Positions 23,101 to 33,297 are shown, counted from the stretch's first letter. The stretch is DNA of 64,000 nt from Loripinus fragilis (GCA_964019695.1 OZ026514.1:103884345-103948344); one strand, 5' to 3'. The notes: generated from the letters alone by a model not told the origin. Made by a program: numbers and translations.

Positions 23101-23179
<79 letters not shown>

Positions 23180-23361
23180 CAAGAGCGGCAAAGGTTCTGG
23201 CGAGACTGCGTTCGTGCAGGATCGTCTGAACATTTGCTGCTCGTATAATGCGGTCAGTAAAACTACATGTGCTGGCTTAAATTTTGTTGGAATGGATGAC
23301 ATATTTCAAGACTATATTTGGCTTTGTTCAACCCCTCCATCACAGCATCTTGCAGAATTCT

Positions 23362-23424
<63 letters not shown>

Positions 23425-26400
23425 GTGTTTGCCTTCAAGTTTGTTTTAATACAATGTAATTCTAAGTTGTCAAACATTTCATAAAATAGTTTAAACAACT
23501 ATATGGGATATTTTCTCGCTGTTTCTCTAAACAAAATTCGTTAATTTATTCAATTTTTGTTTTGTCGAGAAAATAAGCATGGTGACAGTTTATAAATATA
23601 GTTATAGTTTCTGATGATTCTATTTTTCTGACGGAGTCATTGTTTCTCAGGTTCAGGAAAACGACACTTGAAATGTGTTAGCGTTATCTTCTAGACTAGA
23701 TCACTACTCAACATGATAGTTTAAATCACTTTAAAACTATGATATCAGAAATCTAAATTTTGCGTTATTTCTATTTTTTTTTTTAATTTATTTATTTTTA
23801 CTCTTTTTTAAAAACGCAATAAATTTGGCATTCTATACAAATGAAATTGGTAGATTTTAATGCCCGCTCAAATATAGGTTATGGTTGAACAGTGCGGTCA
23901 GTCGGAAATATAGTTTAAGGCATAAAATTCGCATTCTATAATAATCTTAATTTTGTTCCTAGCACGTGTCAAACTACAAGGAATATACCACTCCCTTCCA
24001 GGGCGGTATAACCACACGCTGACAATAAACGTTCCATGTGCTATATTGGACATGAATCTGGCACACGTCTATAAGTGACAATAAACACATTTCGTGAATT
24101 ATTGAAAATGAATGCTACCAAAAAGTTATCTAGCAGCCTTCTTGGAATATACAATGCAATCTGATACAGATCTATTTTTTTCAAAGTTGGCGCGACTTTA
24201 CGCGGATTATGACGCACGCTTATCAAATATACGTGCCAAGTTGCACACTCTCCCAATACTGCGATAACGATGAAGTGTGCATCTTGAAATAATCTCTATT
24301 ATCATTATAAATGTGTAGTTTTAAACGAAACAAAATGATTTGATTCACAGAAACTATAATTTCAGTGGTGTTCTGAACGAAATTTAAATACCCGAAAGTT
24401 TATTAAAGTTGAAAAAATATGTCTATGTGTGACATATATTTTATAATTCCTTTGATCGGTTGTTAAAACCAGGCATTTTAATTTGAGTTTCTTGGCATAA
24501 TCATTTATATTCTAAAAAAATCCACCAAATGTTATTTTATTGAGGAAAAGATGGCTTTCCAGCTTTGATCGAGAAATCAGAAAGCACATACATGTGGAAA
24601 AGCTAACGTTTAAACGGTTTTGGCATTAAAGTTTTTCTGTGTTATTTAAATCAGCACACATCTGAGCATAATCTTACCTATCAACACGCTCAGTTGTTCT
24701 GAGTATTCATAAGACCCGTCCCAATAAATATTTTAAGGGGAAAATCGAAGTTGTATGCTCAAATGTTTTATGAATATCATACGTTGCATCTCTATGGGGG
24801 CCAATTTTTCATTTAAAATGTCACCCCGGCCTTCTTCTGAGCCCTGGCTGTACATGAGGTGTCTGTAAAAAATAGAGTTTAAACTAACTTTCGATATAGT
24901 ATTCTTGATATTCCAGTATTTCACATCAAATACCTAGCAATGTGCAAATGCATGCTAGTACATAAGAAAGTTTATATTATATGGTTTGCGCGTCTGTTCA
25001 TGCGATCATCCACTCGCTAAAGCTCGTGCAAACTTCCGTACGGACGCACAAACTATTATACAATTACTACGCTCAGGGGCCAACGGAATTCAACGCTGTG
25101 AAAAGAATTAGAAAATAATGCGAATGTCAAAGATAGGAAGTACCAATTCTGGTAAAAATGCCGAGCACTGAGTTTCGAGTCGAATTGTTTATAACGAGGC
25201 CGGCATGGGTTGCGTGCAGAGGCCGAGTTTGAGTCCGGACTAGCCACATTCTTTCGTAGACACTTAACTCTATACCACTGAAATTGTCAGTGAATGACGG
25301 AAATATGAATCCACTTAGCACCGGTAAGCCTGCTGCCAGCATACAGTTTCGGGTCACTATCGGCCCGCCAGCGAAGAAACGCCATTCGAATGGCGTTTCG
25401 TTGGTGGGCCGAAAGTTGCCCATTTTGTGCTTGCATGGTTGTGATAGTAAGGTAACTGACCGTTGTGATATTATGAGCGAAGTTAAACCACAAAGTAAAC
25501 AAATCTTAAAAACGGCCCGAAGTTGGGAGCCCATATTGTTTCCCTTCTATATAGTTGCCTAAAACGTCATGAAAAATCATACTGTACTTATTTTGAAACT
25601 CACCGTCGACATGATCGAGCCTGTTCACGTGTGCTATATAGTATAACCAAAAGTTTTTTAACATTGTAACAGAAATGAAAAAGAAAGAAACAAGAGGCCA
25701 TAATTTTCCTACAGAGGACTGAATGAAATTGTTTTGCCCCGATATTGTAAAAATAATTTTCAACATGTTATGGATTATTTCAAAAATTTAATCCTATTTT
25801 TCGCTTTATTTCTTTCAAATGAATATAGATAATGTGAACCATGGATTATTCACACTTGTTTGTAACCTTTGATCACGTTCCAATTTTAGTAAGTTTCTTT
25901 AAATGATTTTCTATTACAAATAACAGGTGCGAGCAGTCAAACATTTTCTACGCATTGCATATGTTTAAACACTAAAACCACAAAAATCTGCAGTAAAAAA
26001 TGTGAATGCTTAGCGTCAAGACAGGACATTGTTAAACAGTGTAGAACAAGATAATATCAGTGAACCACCAGGCTCTTGTGCTATATACATGATACATATT
26101 TTAATAGTATCTGGCAGCGAAGCGGCTAACTATTCCATAGAGTTGCCGAGCTTCGACCTTTACGAATAGAAGCACCAAGAACTTTCAAAATGTACTACAT
26201 AAATGAGCCGTGACAGGTGATTTCCCCATGTGGCATTTTGACAGGTGTAGCCTCAGATAAGCCTGTGCAGCTCCCCTTTAAGCTTAGAATCTCCAAATGC
26301 TGTTCAGTTAATACTAAGCTAAACAGTCATATAATATTCAAGCGACAAGCAAAGGCTCTGATCAGACTGCGCGTATGCGCAGGCTGGTCTGAGCCTTTGC

Positions 26401-27662
26401 TGGTCGCACATATCACATTGTTGAAAATCTCATGTCGCGGTATGTTTAAAAATAAGACTTTATAAAATTGAAGCAGTGCCCGTAGTGCATTCTGTCTGTG
26501 CTGGAAACACCCTTCATAAATTTACTAAATAATTTTGGCAATTCTATCATAAAAGCAATCAAAATAAAGATTTAATTCTATATAAACAATGAAGTGGCTG
26601 AAGCATATTTTTCGGTACTCATCAGAACCCTCCAAGTAATTGCATCGGTTGTGCCAAGGTGTATTGAGTCAAAAACCATGTAATGGCATAATATATGCTA
26701 CGAAAAGAAATCAAGGATATAGTGTCCATACAGAAATGTAACAATTACCCCATGATTGAGAATACTTTATTTTTCACTATACTATAAAGAAGTGTAAATC
26801 TATACCAAAATGTGTGGCAGCTCAGCTGAGCTGCCACACATTTTGATATAGATTTATATCTTCCTTCTAAAACAACTTGAGGCAAACATTTTTCAGTGAA
26901 AATTGTTCAACAATTTTTTTACAAAAATATAGCTGTATATAGTTATTCTCCGTAACAATACATTGTAGAAATGTTGCACCAAAACAAGTGGATAGCTGAG
27001 TTGCAACCCGAGCTGCCACCAGATTTGATTTAATGTTACACTTTCAGTAAAACCTGTCTTAAGCGGTCACTCAAAAAGAAGACCAAAAATGTTGTTGTTG
27101 TTTTTTCAGACCGATTATCGCTTAATGCATGTCAAAAGTATTGCAGAATGCTCCAACGGGAGCAATCTTCAATACTTTTGACATGCATTAAGCTACCATT
27201 TGTCATTAAGATCTTTTTTTGTCTATTTTTGAGTGGCCGTTTTAGACAGGTTTTACTGTATTTTGAAAAGTGAAATTAAGATGTAAATCTATACTCACTT
27301 GCTAATCTTGGGTCGGTGGTTCCTGTGTTGTACCAACTGGTGCTGCTTCGAACTGCATCTCCGTAATAGTCCGAACCGTTACAATATTGTGACGGAAATG
27401 ATGGCGCATGGTGGCTCAACTGTGGCACATAATTATGATAGGGGTTAGTCACCGGTACCGTCATCCCACTCATACTGTTCATACTTCCCATACCCTGCGA
27501 GCCCGGGCTCCGGTAACTGTAGGCCCCAAGGGCAGGGATTGCCGCGTCGAGCGCCGTTTTCTTTAAATTAAAGTTAGCGATATTAGAAAGATCCTCAATC
27601 GGGTTCAAGATATCACTCACTGAAAACGGTGTACTATGAATATTTTTAGGACTGACGGACAT
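20330..27662 (-). CDS. Nkx2-1: Nkx2-1 (TTF-1 / scarecrow) homeobox transcription factor, two coding exons
   Basis: Joined coding sequence is complement(20330..21096, 27299..27662): 364 + 767 nt, giving 376 residues plus a stop. Seen directly: a TN/eh1-like motif [10 protein letters not shown] at residues 10-19 (Groucho-binding repressor motif in NK2 proteins); an NK2 homeodomain at about 167-226 with WFQNHRY and the class-diagnostic Tyr54; an NK2-specific domain at about 255-271 (core [15 protein letters not shown]); and a C-terminus ending LLNGRTW, matching the vertebrate LLYGRTW end as I recall it. The splice restores DPRLA-ISRLMG, the counterpart of vertebrate DPRFPAISRFMG, and the length is close to human (about 371). 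Known role: nuclear DNA-binding factor in ventral forebrain, endostyle/thyroid and pharyngeal endoderm. Homeodomain position 56 is Cys, not the vertebrate Nkx2-1 Met; Nkx2-5 also has Cys, but the rest ([21 protein letters not shown]) is Nkx2-1 type. No disabling mutation seen. Confidence 0.96.
21163..21230. repeat. Family B palindrome (intron, ~65 bp from exon 2 acceptor)
   Basis: gggccaccatcggcgcaccagcgaaacgt pairs imperfectly with tttcgctggtcgggtcgaccgatgg around the centre catttgaattt. Same family as 1700, 9894, 16515, 25334, 28585 and 54205. Confidence 0.65.
21260..21425. repeat. Family E palindromic MITE, copy 2 (intron, 164 bp upstream of exon 2)
   Basis: tacagtaaaatctgtgtaaa at the left and ttttacacaggttttgctgta at the right, with the shared gaccaattgtcgcttaatgc segment inside. 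Shorter than the other copies through an internal deletion. Confidence 0.8.
21664..21902 (+). repeat. Family A MITE, copy 2 (Nkx2-1 intron)
   Basis: Begins TGAGCCGCGACATGAGATTT and carries the palindromic core gatcagcctgcgcatacgcg / cagtctgatcagagc. The right terminus has decayed (acatgtagcg). Same orientation as the copy at 14477. Confidence 0.85.
22440..22505. repeat. Family C fragment (Nkx2-1 intron)
   Basis: Resembles one half of the C hairpin (atgccatcaggatg...agtttggatcttgatcaggct). Only one arm is convincing. Confidence 0.4.
22695..22868. repeat. Family I MITE copy (Nkx2-1 intron)
   Basis: agtggcggatcaagagggag opens it and cctgaatccgcccctg closes it in inverted form. Interior has the family's C-rich tract, 'taagatatcctatga' and 'acctttatacatatgaaccccctttcc'. 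Confidence 0.75.
22926..22997. repeat. (AAT)n microsatellite
   Basis: About 24 AAT units with one interruption. It is followed 73 bp later by an (ATT)n tract, so the two are inverted complements. Confidence 0.95.
23070..23179. repeat. (ATT)n microsatellite
   Basis: About 36 ATT units with a single TATC interruption near 23100. It is the complement of the preceding (AAT)n tract, so the pair could form a long A-T hairpin. The long poly-Ile readings in this stretch are artefacts. Confidence 0.95.
23180..23250. repeat. Family H fragment
   Basis: gagcggcaaaggttctggcgagactgcgttcgtgcagg matches the H consensus (agcgaaggctctggcgagactgcg). Adjoins the ATT tract. Confidence 0.55.
23361..23424. repeat. 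(TTTA)n microsatellite
   Basis: About 16 uninterrupted TTTA units inside the Nkx2-1 intron. Confidence 0.95.
25200..25300 (-). repeat. Possible degenerate tRNA-like SINE head
   Basis: On the minus strand, ttcagtggtatagagttaag (box A-like) is followed about 30 bases later by ccggactcaaactcggcc (box B-like, diverged). No body or tail is convincing. Confidence 0.3.
25334..25431. repeat. Family B palindrome (Nkx2-1 intron)
   Basis: Clean palindrome: ctatcggcccgccagcgaag / gaaacgccattcgaatggcgtttcgttggtgggccg. Its centre GCCATTCGAATGGC is perfectly symmetric. Confidence 0.8.
26204..26440 (-). repeat. Family A MITE, copy 3 (Nkx2-1 intron)
   Basis: TGAGCCGTGACAGGTGATTT at the left and aaaatctcatgtcgcgg at the right. 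The internal core gatcagactgcgcgtatgcgcaggctggtctgagc is oriented opposite to the 14477 and 21664 copies. Confidence 0.85.
26800..26860. repeat. Near-perfect hairpin (intron)
   Basis: atctataccaaaatgtgtggcagctc and gagctgccacacattttgatatagat are inverted copies meeting at CAGCTCAGCTGAGCTG. Arms are about 27 bp with one mismatch and essentially no loop. Confidence 0.85.
27044..27260. repeat. Family E palindromic MITE, copy 3 (intron, 33-38 bp from exon 1 donor)
   Basis: Near-complete palindrome: tcagtaaaacctgtcttaag at the left and gacaggttttactgta at the right, with inner arms cttaatgcatgtcaaaagta and acttttgacatgcattaag. It ends 38 bp from the splice donor GT of Nkx2-1 exon 1. Confidence 0.82.
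27299..27662 (-). CDS. Nkx2-1: Nkx2-1 coding exon 1 (TN motif exon)
   Basis: The start is ATG at 27662-27660 with a purine at -3. It is chosen because the TN motif begins ten residues later, as in other NK2 proteins. The exon encodes 121 codons plus one base. After the TN motif come [19 protein letters not shown] and a Ser/Met/Tyr/Gly-rich linker that retains family landmarks (YCNG, SWY, DPRLA). The donor GTGAGT occupies 27298-27293 and leaves phase 1. Reading through the donor adds only seven residues (SEYRFTS) before a stop, which supports splicing there. Confidence 0.93.
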
Positions 27663-27925
27663 TACTTTGCAACAGTAACGTTACAATCGTTTTGTCCTCG
27701 ACGTAAAGTGTCATCCACTTTTCATTCACAAGTCCATTCGAAGAACCAATCTCTACTTCAAATAACTCACTAAATATTTAATGCTCCGTATAAACGAATA
27801 GTGCTGTCCTACTCCTCTTCGCGCATGCGTATTTAACGACAATGTCCTATCGCCAGAACGGTAGCTCCACCCTTATTAAACAGTAGGAGGCGACATGTGT
27901 CCTCTTCAGCAGACTTTTATAACGC
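27663..27925 (-). promoter_or_regulatory. Candidate Nkx2-1 promoter and 5' UTR with TATA-like box
   Basis: On the minus strand TATAAAAG lies at 27921-27914, about 252 bp upstream of the ATG. That would put a start site near 27885-27895 and give a 5' UTR of about 225-230 nt. CG dinucleotides (CGCGCATGCG near 27820) are commoner here than in the flanks. No coding potential joins this to another exon. The TATA match is short and could be chance; vertebrate Nkx2-1 uses several promoters, so a distal non-coding exon is possible. Confidence 0.4.
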
Positions 27926-28567
27926 TCAATAAAGCTGATGACATTTTACAAGCATCGTATAGCATCCGGACCGCAGGGCAATAAAAACCTTTGAATTTCG
28001 ACACCGGATGATTGCAGACAAATTTGTTCATGAGCAGTTGGTAGAAATATAATATGATTTGTACCCGGTCAGTATTTTTATACAGGTTAAAAATGACACA
28101 GTTTTAAAAATCATTCCACTGAGAGGGGAGATTAGAGCTTTAATCAAATAGTGGGAGGGGCTTAACGCGAAAGCAATCTTTGACCAATATACCCGATATA
28201 GCGATTTTATAGTTGTCATCCTATTTACATTTTATAGAGAAATATTTATAAAATATATATAAAAGTTAAAAAAAAGTTCGAGGTCAAAATTTCAGCTTGT
28301 AATATTTTTTCAAACAGAAAACAAGTAATTTATTAAAACTGTTATAAAAGCCACCCCGAAGTTAAGAAAATATTATTGGGTCCGAGTAAAAAAATAACAT
28401 CGTATTATAAGCACGGTACCAATTTAAGATAATGCATCAAAATATTTTATAAAGCAAGCACCAGCCCCTTTCTCATTCAGTCACTAGTACGTCTCGAGTA
28501 AAAAATAAAATACAACCTCGGATGAACTTAAAATACAAAATAGGTTCTTGGTGTAATCGTAGCTTAT
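27926..28567. other. Region upstream of Nkx2-1
   Basis: AT-rich. No repeat family member recognised, which is unusual here and makes it a candidate for regulatory DNA, though I identify no specific site. Confidence 0.35.
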
Positions 28568-28730
28568 CAGTAGCGGATCCAGGATCATGGCGTTTCGCCG
28601 GCGGGCCGATGGCGGCCCACTTATAGTGGTATTTAGATCCCCTCTCCCCTCATCATCAACTTTAAAAAAGCGTTGTCAGAGTTGGACCCCCTGACAAAAA
28701 GTTTCTGGAGTCGCGCATGTATCAAGATTC
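28568..28730. repeat. Composite family I / family B element
   Basis: agtagcggatccaggatcat, then ggcgtttcgccggcgggccgatggcggccca (one B arm), then 'tagtggtatttagatccc', 'ttgtcagagttggaccccctgac' and 'tttctggagtcgcgcatgta'. Confidence 0.65.
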
Positions 28731-29290
28731 GATGAGGATTGTGAATGACGAAAACCGGACGTATACACATAAAACGGTGGTAGCTGAGCTACCAAACATA
28801 TTTTATTTGTATACTTTGTACATAGAACACCATATAAAGACATACAATAATATACAGTATACAAATGGGATTCAGAAGAAAGGCTCCAGACGTATACGAA
28901 TCTGTATCCCATTTAAAATATCTATATAAGCTACATGCTTCCGTTCTTATCCTCATCTTATTGTCTCAATTTGTATTTACCATGTACAAATTAATTTGAA
29001 TAAAATATGTTTAAACCAAAATATCGTTTTACTCATCTTATCGAAATTTGAAGAGAAACCATTTTTGTACCACCTCGTTGTGGGTTAGGCTTCAATTTGA
29101 TATTACATATTTAATATTTTCAAGACTTTATTCTACCCTGTGTACCATGATTTGAAGCGTGCTTCAACCTTGTATAAAGTGTCATTTGCCCAAGTAGATT
29201 ATCGGTAGAGAGCCCCCAAACTTCTACTTCATACACTTTTACCAGTATTAGAATACCCAAAGTGCCCCTTCACGAGAAAACATGTCTTAG
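28731..29290. other. Unassigned spacer
   Basis: No gene. 28730-28930 has inverted matter (cagacgtatacgaatctg, ggacgtatacac) but no element that I can delimit. Confidence 0.35.
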
Positions 29291-29319
29291 TAGTTGTGAT
29301 CAGGAACCGTTTAAGTGCA

Positions 29320-29460
29320 AACCACACCGGAAAGGCGGCAATCGAAAACGCTCTAAACAATCGACGAACACAAATAAAAAAGCAAGAAATAGTGTTTTCG
29401 ATTGCCATTTGTCGCCAATTGGTCGACAAATGGCAATCGAAAACTCTATTTCTAAATAGT
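29320..29460. repeat. Palindromic element (family K)
   Basis: agaaatagtgttttcgattgccatttgtcg pairs with cgacaaatggcaatcgaaaactctatttct. The left flank repeats 'ggcaatcgaaaacgctc'. A diverged relative is at 37697-37785 (atggcaatcgaaagcactgtttct ... tcttcgattgccat). Confidence 0.78.
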
Positions 29461-29977
29461 TTTCTCGCGACACGTCCCAATGCGGTTGATAGTTCTTGAT
29501 TTGCCAAATAAGGACCCTCGCTGATCAAGTGCCCGTGCCTTAAGACTATTCTTCAACGAAAGTGCGAAAAATATTCCTTGAACGAGTTTTAAAATGATAT
29601 GAAAATGAAAATCGAAGCTTTGTCAGAGTTTCTCTGGTTTATTGAATTTTGATATTTGCCACAAAAATAAAACTTAAAAAAACATAATGGTGAATAAATG
29701 ATAGCAAATATTTATACTAATGATGGGTCGTATAAATGATGCCACCAATTTTGAGACAAGACTAAGCAAGCGAATCCATTTTTTCTTTCATTTTTTTTAT
29801 ATATATATTTTTAGTTTAACCTCTATTTTATCGCAATGTACCGGTAAAACGATTTTCACTTTAGGCTTTGGGTTTTTTCGCAGACATCACAACACAGTCA
29901 TTTTTCAGCCACGGTAATTTCATACCATAATCATTCCCGAAAAAACAAAACACTGCATAGCTACAATGCATGAATGC
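29461..29977. other. Unassigned AT-rich spacer
   Basis: No gene or family member recognised. Confidence 0.4.
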
Positions 29978-30388
29978 AGGGGCGGATTCAGGATTTCTGG
30001 AAAGAGGATTCATATGTATAAAGGTGTAGGGGTTCGCTTTGCTGATTTTATCTCATTTTTGTTATAAGTATCCCATGAAAATGAGATAATTTGGTCTCAG
30101 TGAGACCAAATTACTTCATTTTCATAGGATATTTAAAAACGGGGGGGGGGGGGGGGGGAGGAGAGGGGGCGGTGAGGGGGGTTCGAGCGAACCTCCTGAA
30201 TCCCCTCTGGGACCACCACTGGAATGAATTGCAGTTTCTTGATTTCGTTTACAAAAATGTGATAATGGTAGATATTTTGAATCTAAAGGGATGTAAGTCG
30301 AGAGGCACTCATCATCATCATCATCATCATGACAACCACCACCACCACCACCACCCTAGAACCCCTTCTGCATCCGCCACTAGGCGGC
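29978..30388. repeat. Family I MITE, longest copy, with G-tract and CAT/CAC repeats
   Basis: gggcggattcaggatttctg at the left; ttctgcatccgccactag at the right, inverted. Inside: an aatgagataatttggtctcagtgagaccaaattac hairpin, a G20 run at about 30140-30158, and (CAT)n/(CAC)n at 30309-30354. The 103-codon frame across it is simple-sequence translation. Confidence 0.8.
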
Positions 30389-31950
30389 TTTGTTTTAAGT
30401 GATTAACACAGATGAAATTGAAATTTGGTCTCTAAAATTTTCGAGAAAAAAAACACCCACACCGAAAAGCAGTAAATAAAACACACTCAAGACTTCACAG
30501 AAACCCGACAATAATTATGCATAATAAGTATTATTACATAATAATATTCTTTACTGTAAAACCCTTGTGTCAATTGAGTTAAGTGCCCCTCTTGTAATGT
30601 GTCAATGATATAATATTTCAACAACATAGGTCATCTCCATTATTGTACAATTGCAGGCTTAGTTTTCACCCCTATTCTGATGTAATGACTTTTCTCTCTC
30701 CCTGCTAAACTCCTAACAATGAATGCTAATTGAAGCGCGCCAACAGAAACATGTTCTTTCAATTTTGAACGAGTGCGGTGGGTAGAGTATATGTGATGGG
30801 AGGCGGTTTTTTTTAAGAACAAACATGTGCCCATTCGCGGCGCTGGATTTGGTCCCTACCACAGCTGGACTACACAAAAGCGATGACTCTAATCAGACTG
30901 CACATATATGCAGTCTGATTAGAGACATAGTTTTTTTGCTTTTTCTTTTAGTACGTTTTCTCGTGGCATGATCGATTATTCCACTAATTTAACAATAAAA
31001 GGGTTTATCCTGATTTTCAGCACTTTCTCTCTCCTGTTGTGATAGGAATCCGCTAAAGAATCGGTAGTTAGGGAGGTGTCATCGTTGTTCATAGATAGGT
31101 ACGAAAGGTGTGAAAGTTGGTTTAAAGGTAATCAGATTTGCACACCTGACCACGTGGATCGACTAAAACGGGGATTACAGGGCGCTTTGTAAGGCCGGTA
31201 TATATAATGGAATACACAAATATATGAAATAAGTCGTATGGCGTATGAAATTCGAGTTTTTACTTTGTTTAAATGTGAGCATAAGCAGACATACTTTTAC
31301 TCCACATGCTGTCCAAAATTTAAACTATGTAAAATGGGACAGCGGTTTTGTCGGCCTACATGCAGTCAAACCAAAAATGACAACACGCATTTTTCTATGA
31401 CGATTCTATGAAGAAAAACCTATCTAGAACCAGTCTATTACCATAGTCAGCTTCTTAGTCAACAAAAATTAGGTTTCTGATGTTCTGGAGAGCTTTTAAT
31501 GTGACGCAGTTACATTATATTCAATTATAAGCTCGGACCCAGTACTGGGTCCGAGTTATAAGAAACCAAATAAAATGCTAAAATACGAGGTTAAAAAAAA
31601 TCATAGCATGTTTTCTTTCTTCTCCCAATCGAAAAAAGCTTATCTAAAAATGAAGTTGGTCCTCAGTTTTTTTTTGTCGTTTTTTATTACATTTTACCAA
31701 ATACTCTTTTCTAGTAAGTTGTCATAAAGCCTTATGCACGTTTTTGGTATATTTTCCTGCTGTCAGCATCGTGCAAATAGTCATGTTCACTTTATAACAA
31801 CATATCTTTGCAAAAAATATGGGCCACTGAGTCATTTTGATGATGATGCTTGTTTGAAAGTCAAAACTCAAAAAAACGTGCACGCGCTGCTATCAATAAT
31901 TGTGGCTTTGTGTCTTGATATAACCTGAGCTTTCATCCGCTTCCTTACAA
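30389..31950. other. Spacer with small hairpins
   Basis: 30880-30930: gactctaatcagactgcacatatatgcagtctgattagag, a clean hairpin related to the A/H core. 31528-31560: ctcggacccagtactgggtccgag hairpin. Otherwise no gene recognised. Confidence 0.5.
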
Positions 31951-32032
31951 TGTGTGCGCCAGCAGCGAAGGTTCTGACGAGAGTGTATGGACGCACAGGC
32001 TCCAGAACATTTGCTTCTCGCATATGCGTTCA
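31951..32032. repeat. Family H element
   Basis: agcagcgaaggttctgacgagagtgtatggacgcacaggctccagaacatttgcttctcg. Confidence 0.6.
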
Positions 32033-32189
32033 AGACCAAAATCAGTTGGCGAATTCTAACTATGGAAACTAACAAACATACGTAACCTTCTTACAAGTTT
32101 GAAACTAAGCCTATAGTTTGAGTTTGAATTTAGATTATTTGTTTTAAGATTATAATAGAGATGATATGAAATATAATTATTGATATCGA

Positions 32190-32565
32190 TATTAACTGAA
32201 AGTCTTTACAAACACATCCGGGAAAGAGAGGGATATATCTCAGCCACAGCGTTCAAAGACAACTATAAAGGTGTGAAAATCTTTAAAGTGTCATGAAAAA
32301 TTGTCCGACTTCATTTATAATAAAACTATGTTTAACTTCAGCACCTTGTCAATGACATTTGGATAATTCGTGAAGTTTTACAGTATCTTATTGTTATAGT
32401 TGTTTGTATTTTATTGTTATGGATGTTTGTAGTTTATTGTTATGGATGTTTGTTCCTTTCAGCGGACGTTGCTTGCACAGATAAGATCAGCTTATAGAGT
32501 GACACCATACTATTGTTGTCAGTACCCATAGAACACAGGATGCAACTGAACCAGAATCGATTCCC
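32190..32565 (+). repeat. Family M dispersed repeat, copy 1
   Basis: Shares with 37890-38395 and (inverted) 42930-43270: 'ccgggaaagagagggatatat', 'aggtgtgaaaatctttaaag', 'tgtcaatgacattt', 'agataagatcagct', 'cagtacccatagaacacagg'. This copy keeps an uninterrupted 'catagaacacaggatgcaac' site. Confidence 0.85.
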
Positions 32566-33245
32566 CAAATTTTCAGTTACCGCCAAGTAGTGGTGGCTAA
32601 TGTGCTCTTCCATCATCCATCCGTGCGTCGGTTTCGGTCCTTTTCAACCTGGTTTTATACATACGTGCCCTACCAGAAATTAGTCATATTTTTGTACAAT
32701 GAGTACATGCTGTTATGTCAATACAACCCACTCTCTTAAACCCGAAGTCCATGAGGCTAGATTTTTCTTCGACTTATCAGTAGTTAGTGTTTACATGAAG
32801 TGGTATATCAGAGTTTACAACCCTGAAATTGTTTATTTCAATTAATGTCAATCAAAATATAAAACTATCAAAAATATTCTGGGTGCTTGAAAGACCCATC
32901 TCACATAGAAAGTCATAAAGATGACTATGCCCTGTTATCTGAATCTAATATCTGATATGTTACATTGTTACTTCAAATTTAGGGGATGTTCGAGCTATCA
33001 GGGTTCGAGTATCGATATTTTACTGAAGTTTTGAAAGAAAAACCTATTAAAATCATTCAAAATGATGGTGATATTACACTCGTTTGGGCCTCTTGCACTT
33101 TTTTTTATATCTTCCAGAATCATTGAAATATTTTATGCCAACAATTATTGGCATTTTATCATTAATGAGCAGATTAAAATTCATGCACAGTTAAATTGAG
33201 CATGTTTTTTTATAATCTGGAGCCCAGGGCATATACCTTTATTTA
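32566..33245. other. Spacer with a family F half copy
   Basis: 33115-33228 holds atgccaacaattattggcat and 'gttaaattgagcatgttttt', the right half of family F. The rest is unassigned; 32880-32910 has a trace of family G (gggtgcttgaaagacccatctca). Confidence 0.45.
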
Positions 33246-33258
33246 ATTTATATAGTGC

Positions 33259-33297
33259 ACCCCATCCCCCCCCCCCTCCCCCACACACACACACGAT
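33259..33297. repeat. C-rich plus (AC)n simple repeat
   Basis: catccccccccccctccccc followed by (AC)8. Confidence 0.9.

Larger units (their letters stand above)
21097..27298 (-). other. Nkx2-1 intron (6.2 kb, repeat-rich)
   Basis: Bounded by GTGAGT (5') and TTTTCAG (3'), phase 1, at the position where the vertebrate gene also has an intron just before the ISRFMG codons (from memory). It carries at least nine repeat copies: B at 21165, E at 21260 and 27044, A at 21664 and 26204, a C half at 22440, I at 22695, paired (AAT)n/(ATT)n, (TTTA)n and B at 25334. Stretches where I see no repeat family, 23470-25000 and 25450-26190, are where an intronic enhancer could sit, but I cannot identify one. 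Confidence 0.9.

Noticed and set aside
23036..23459. Poly-Ile frames of 88 and 139 codons
   Set aside because: Translation of (ATT)n and (TTTA)n tracts inside the Nkx2-1 intron.
25127..25562. Overlapping frames up to 135 codons on both strands
   Set aside because: Both strands are open because of the family B palindrome; this also falls inside the Nkx2-1 intron.
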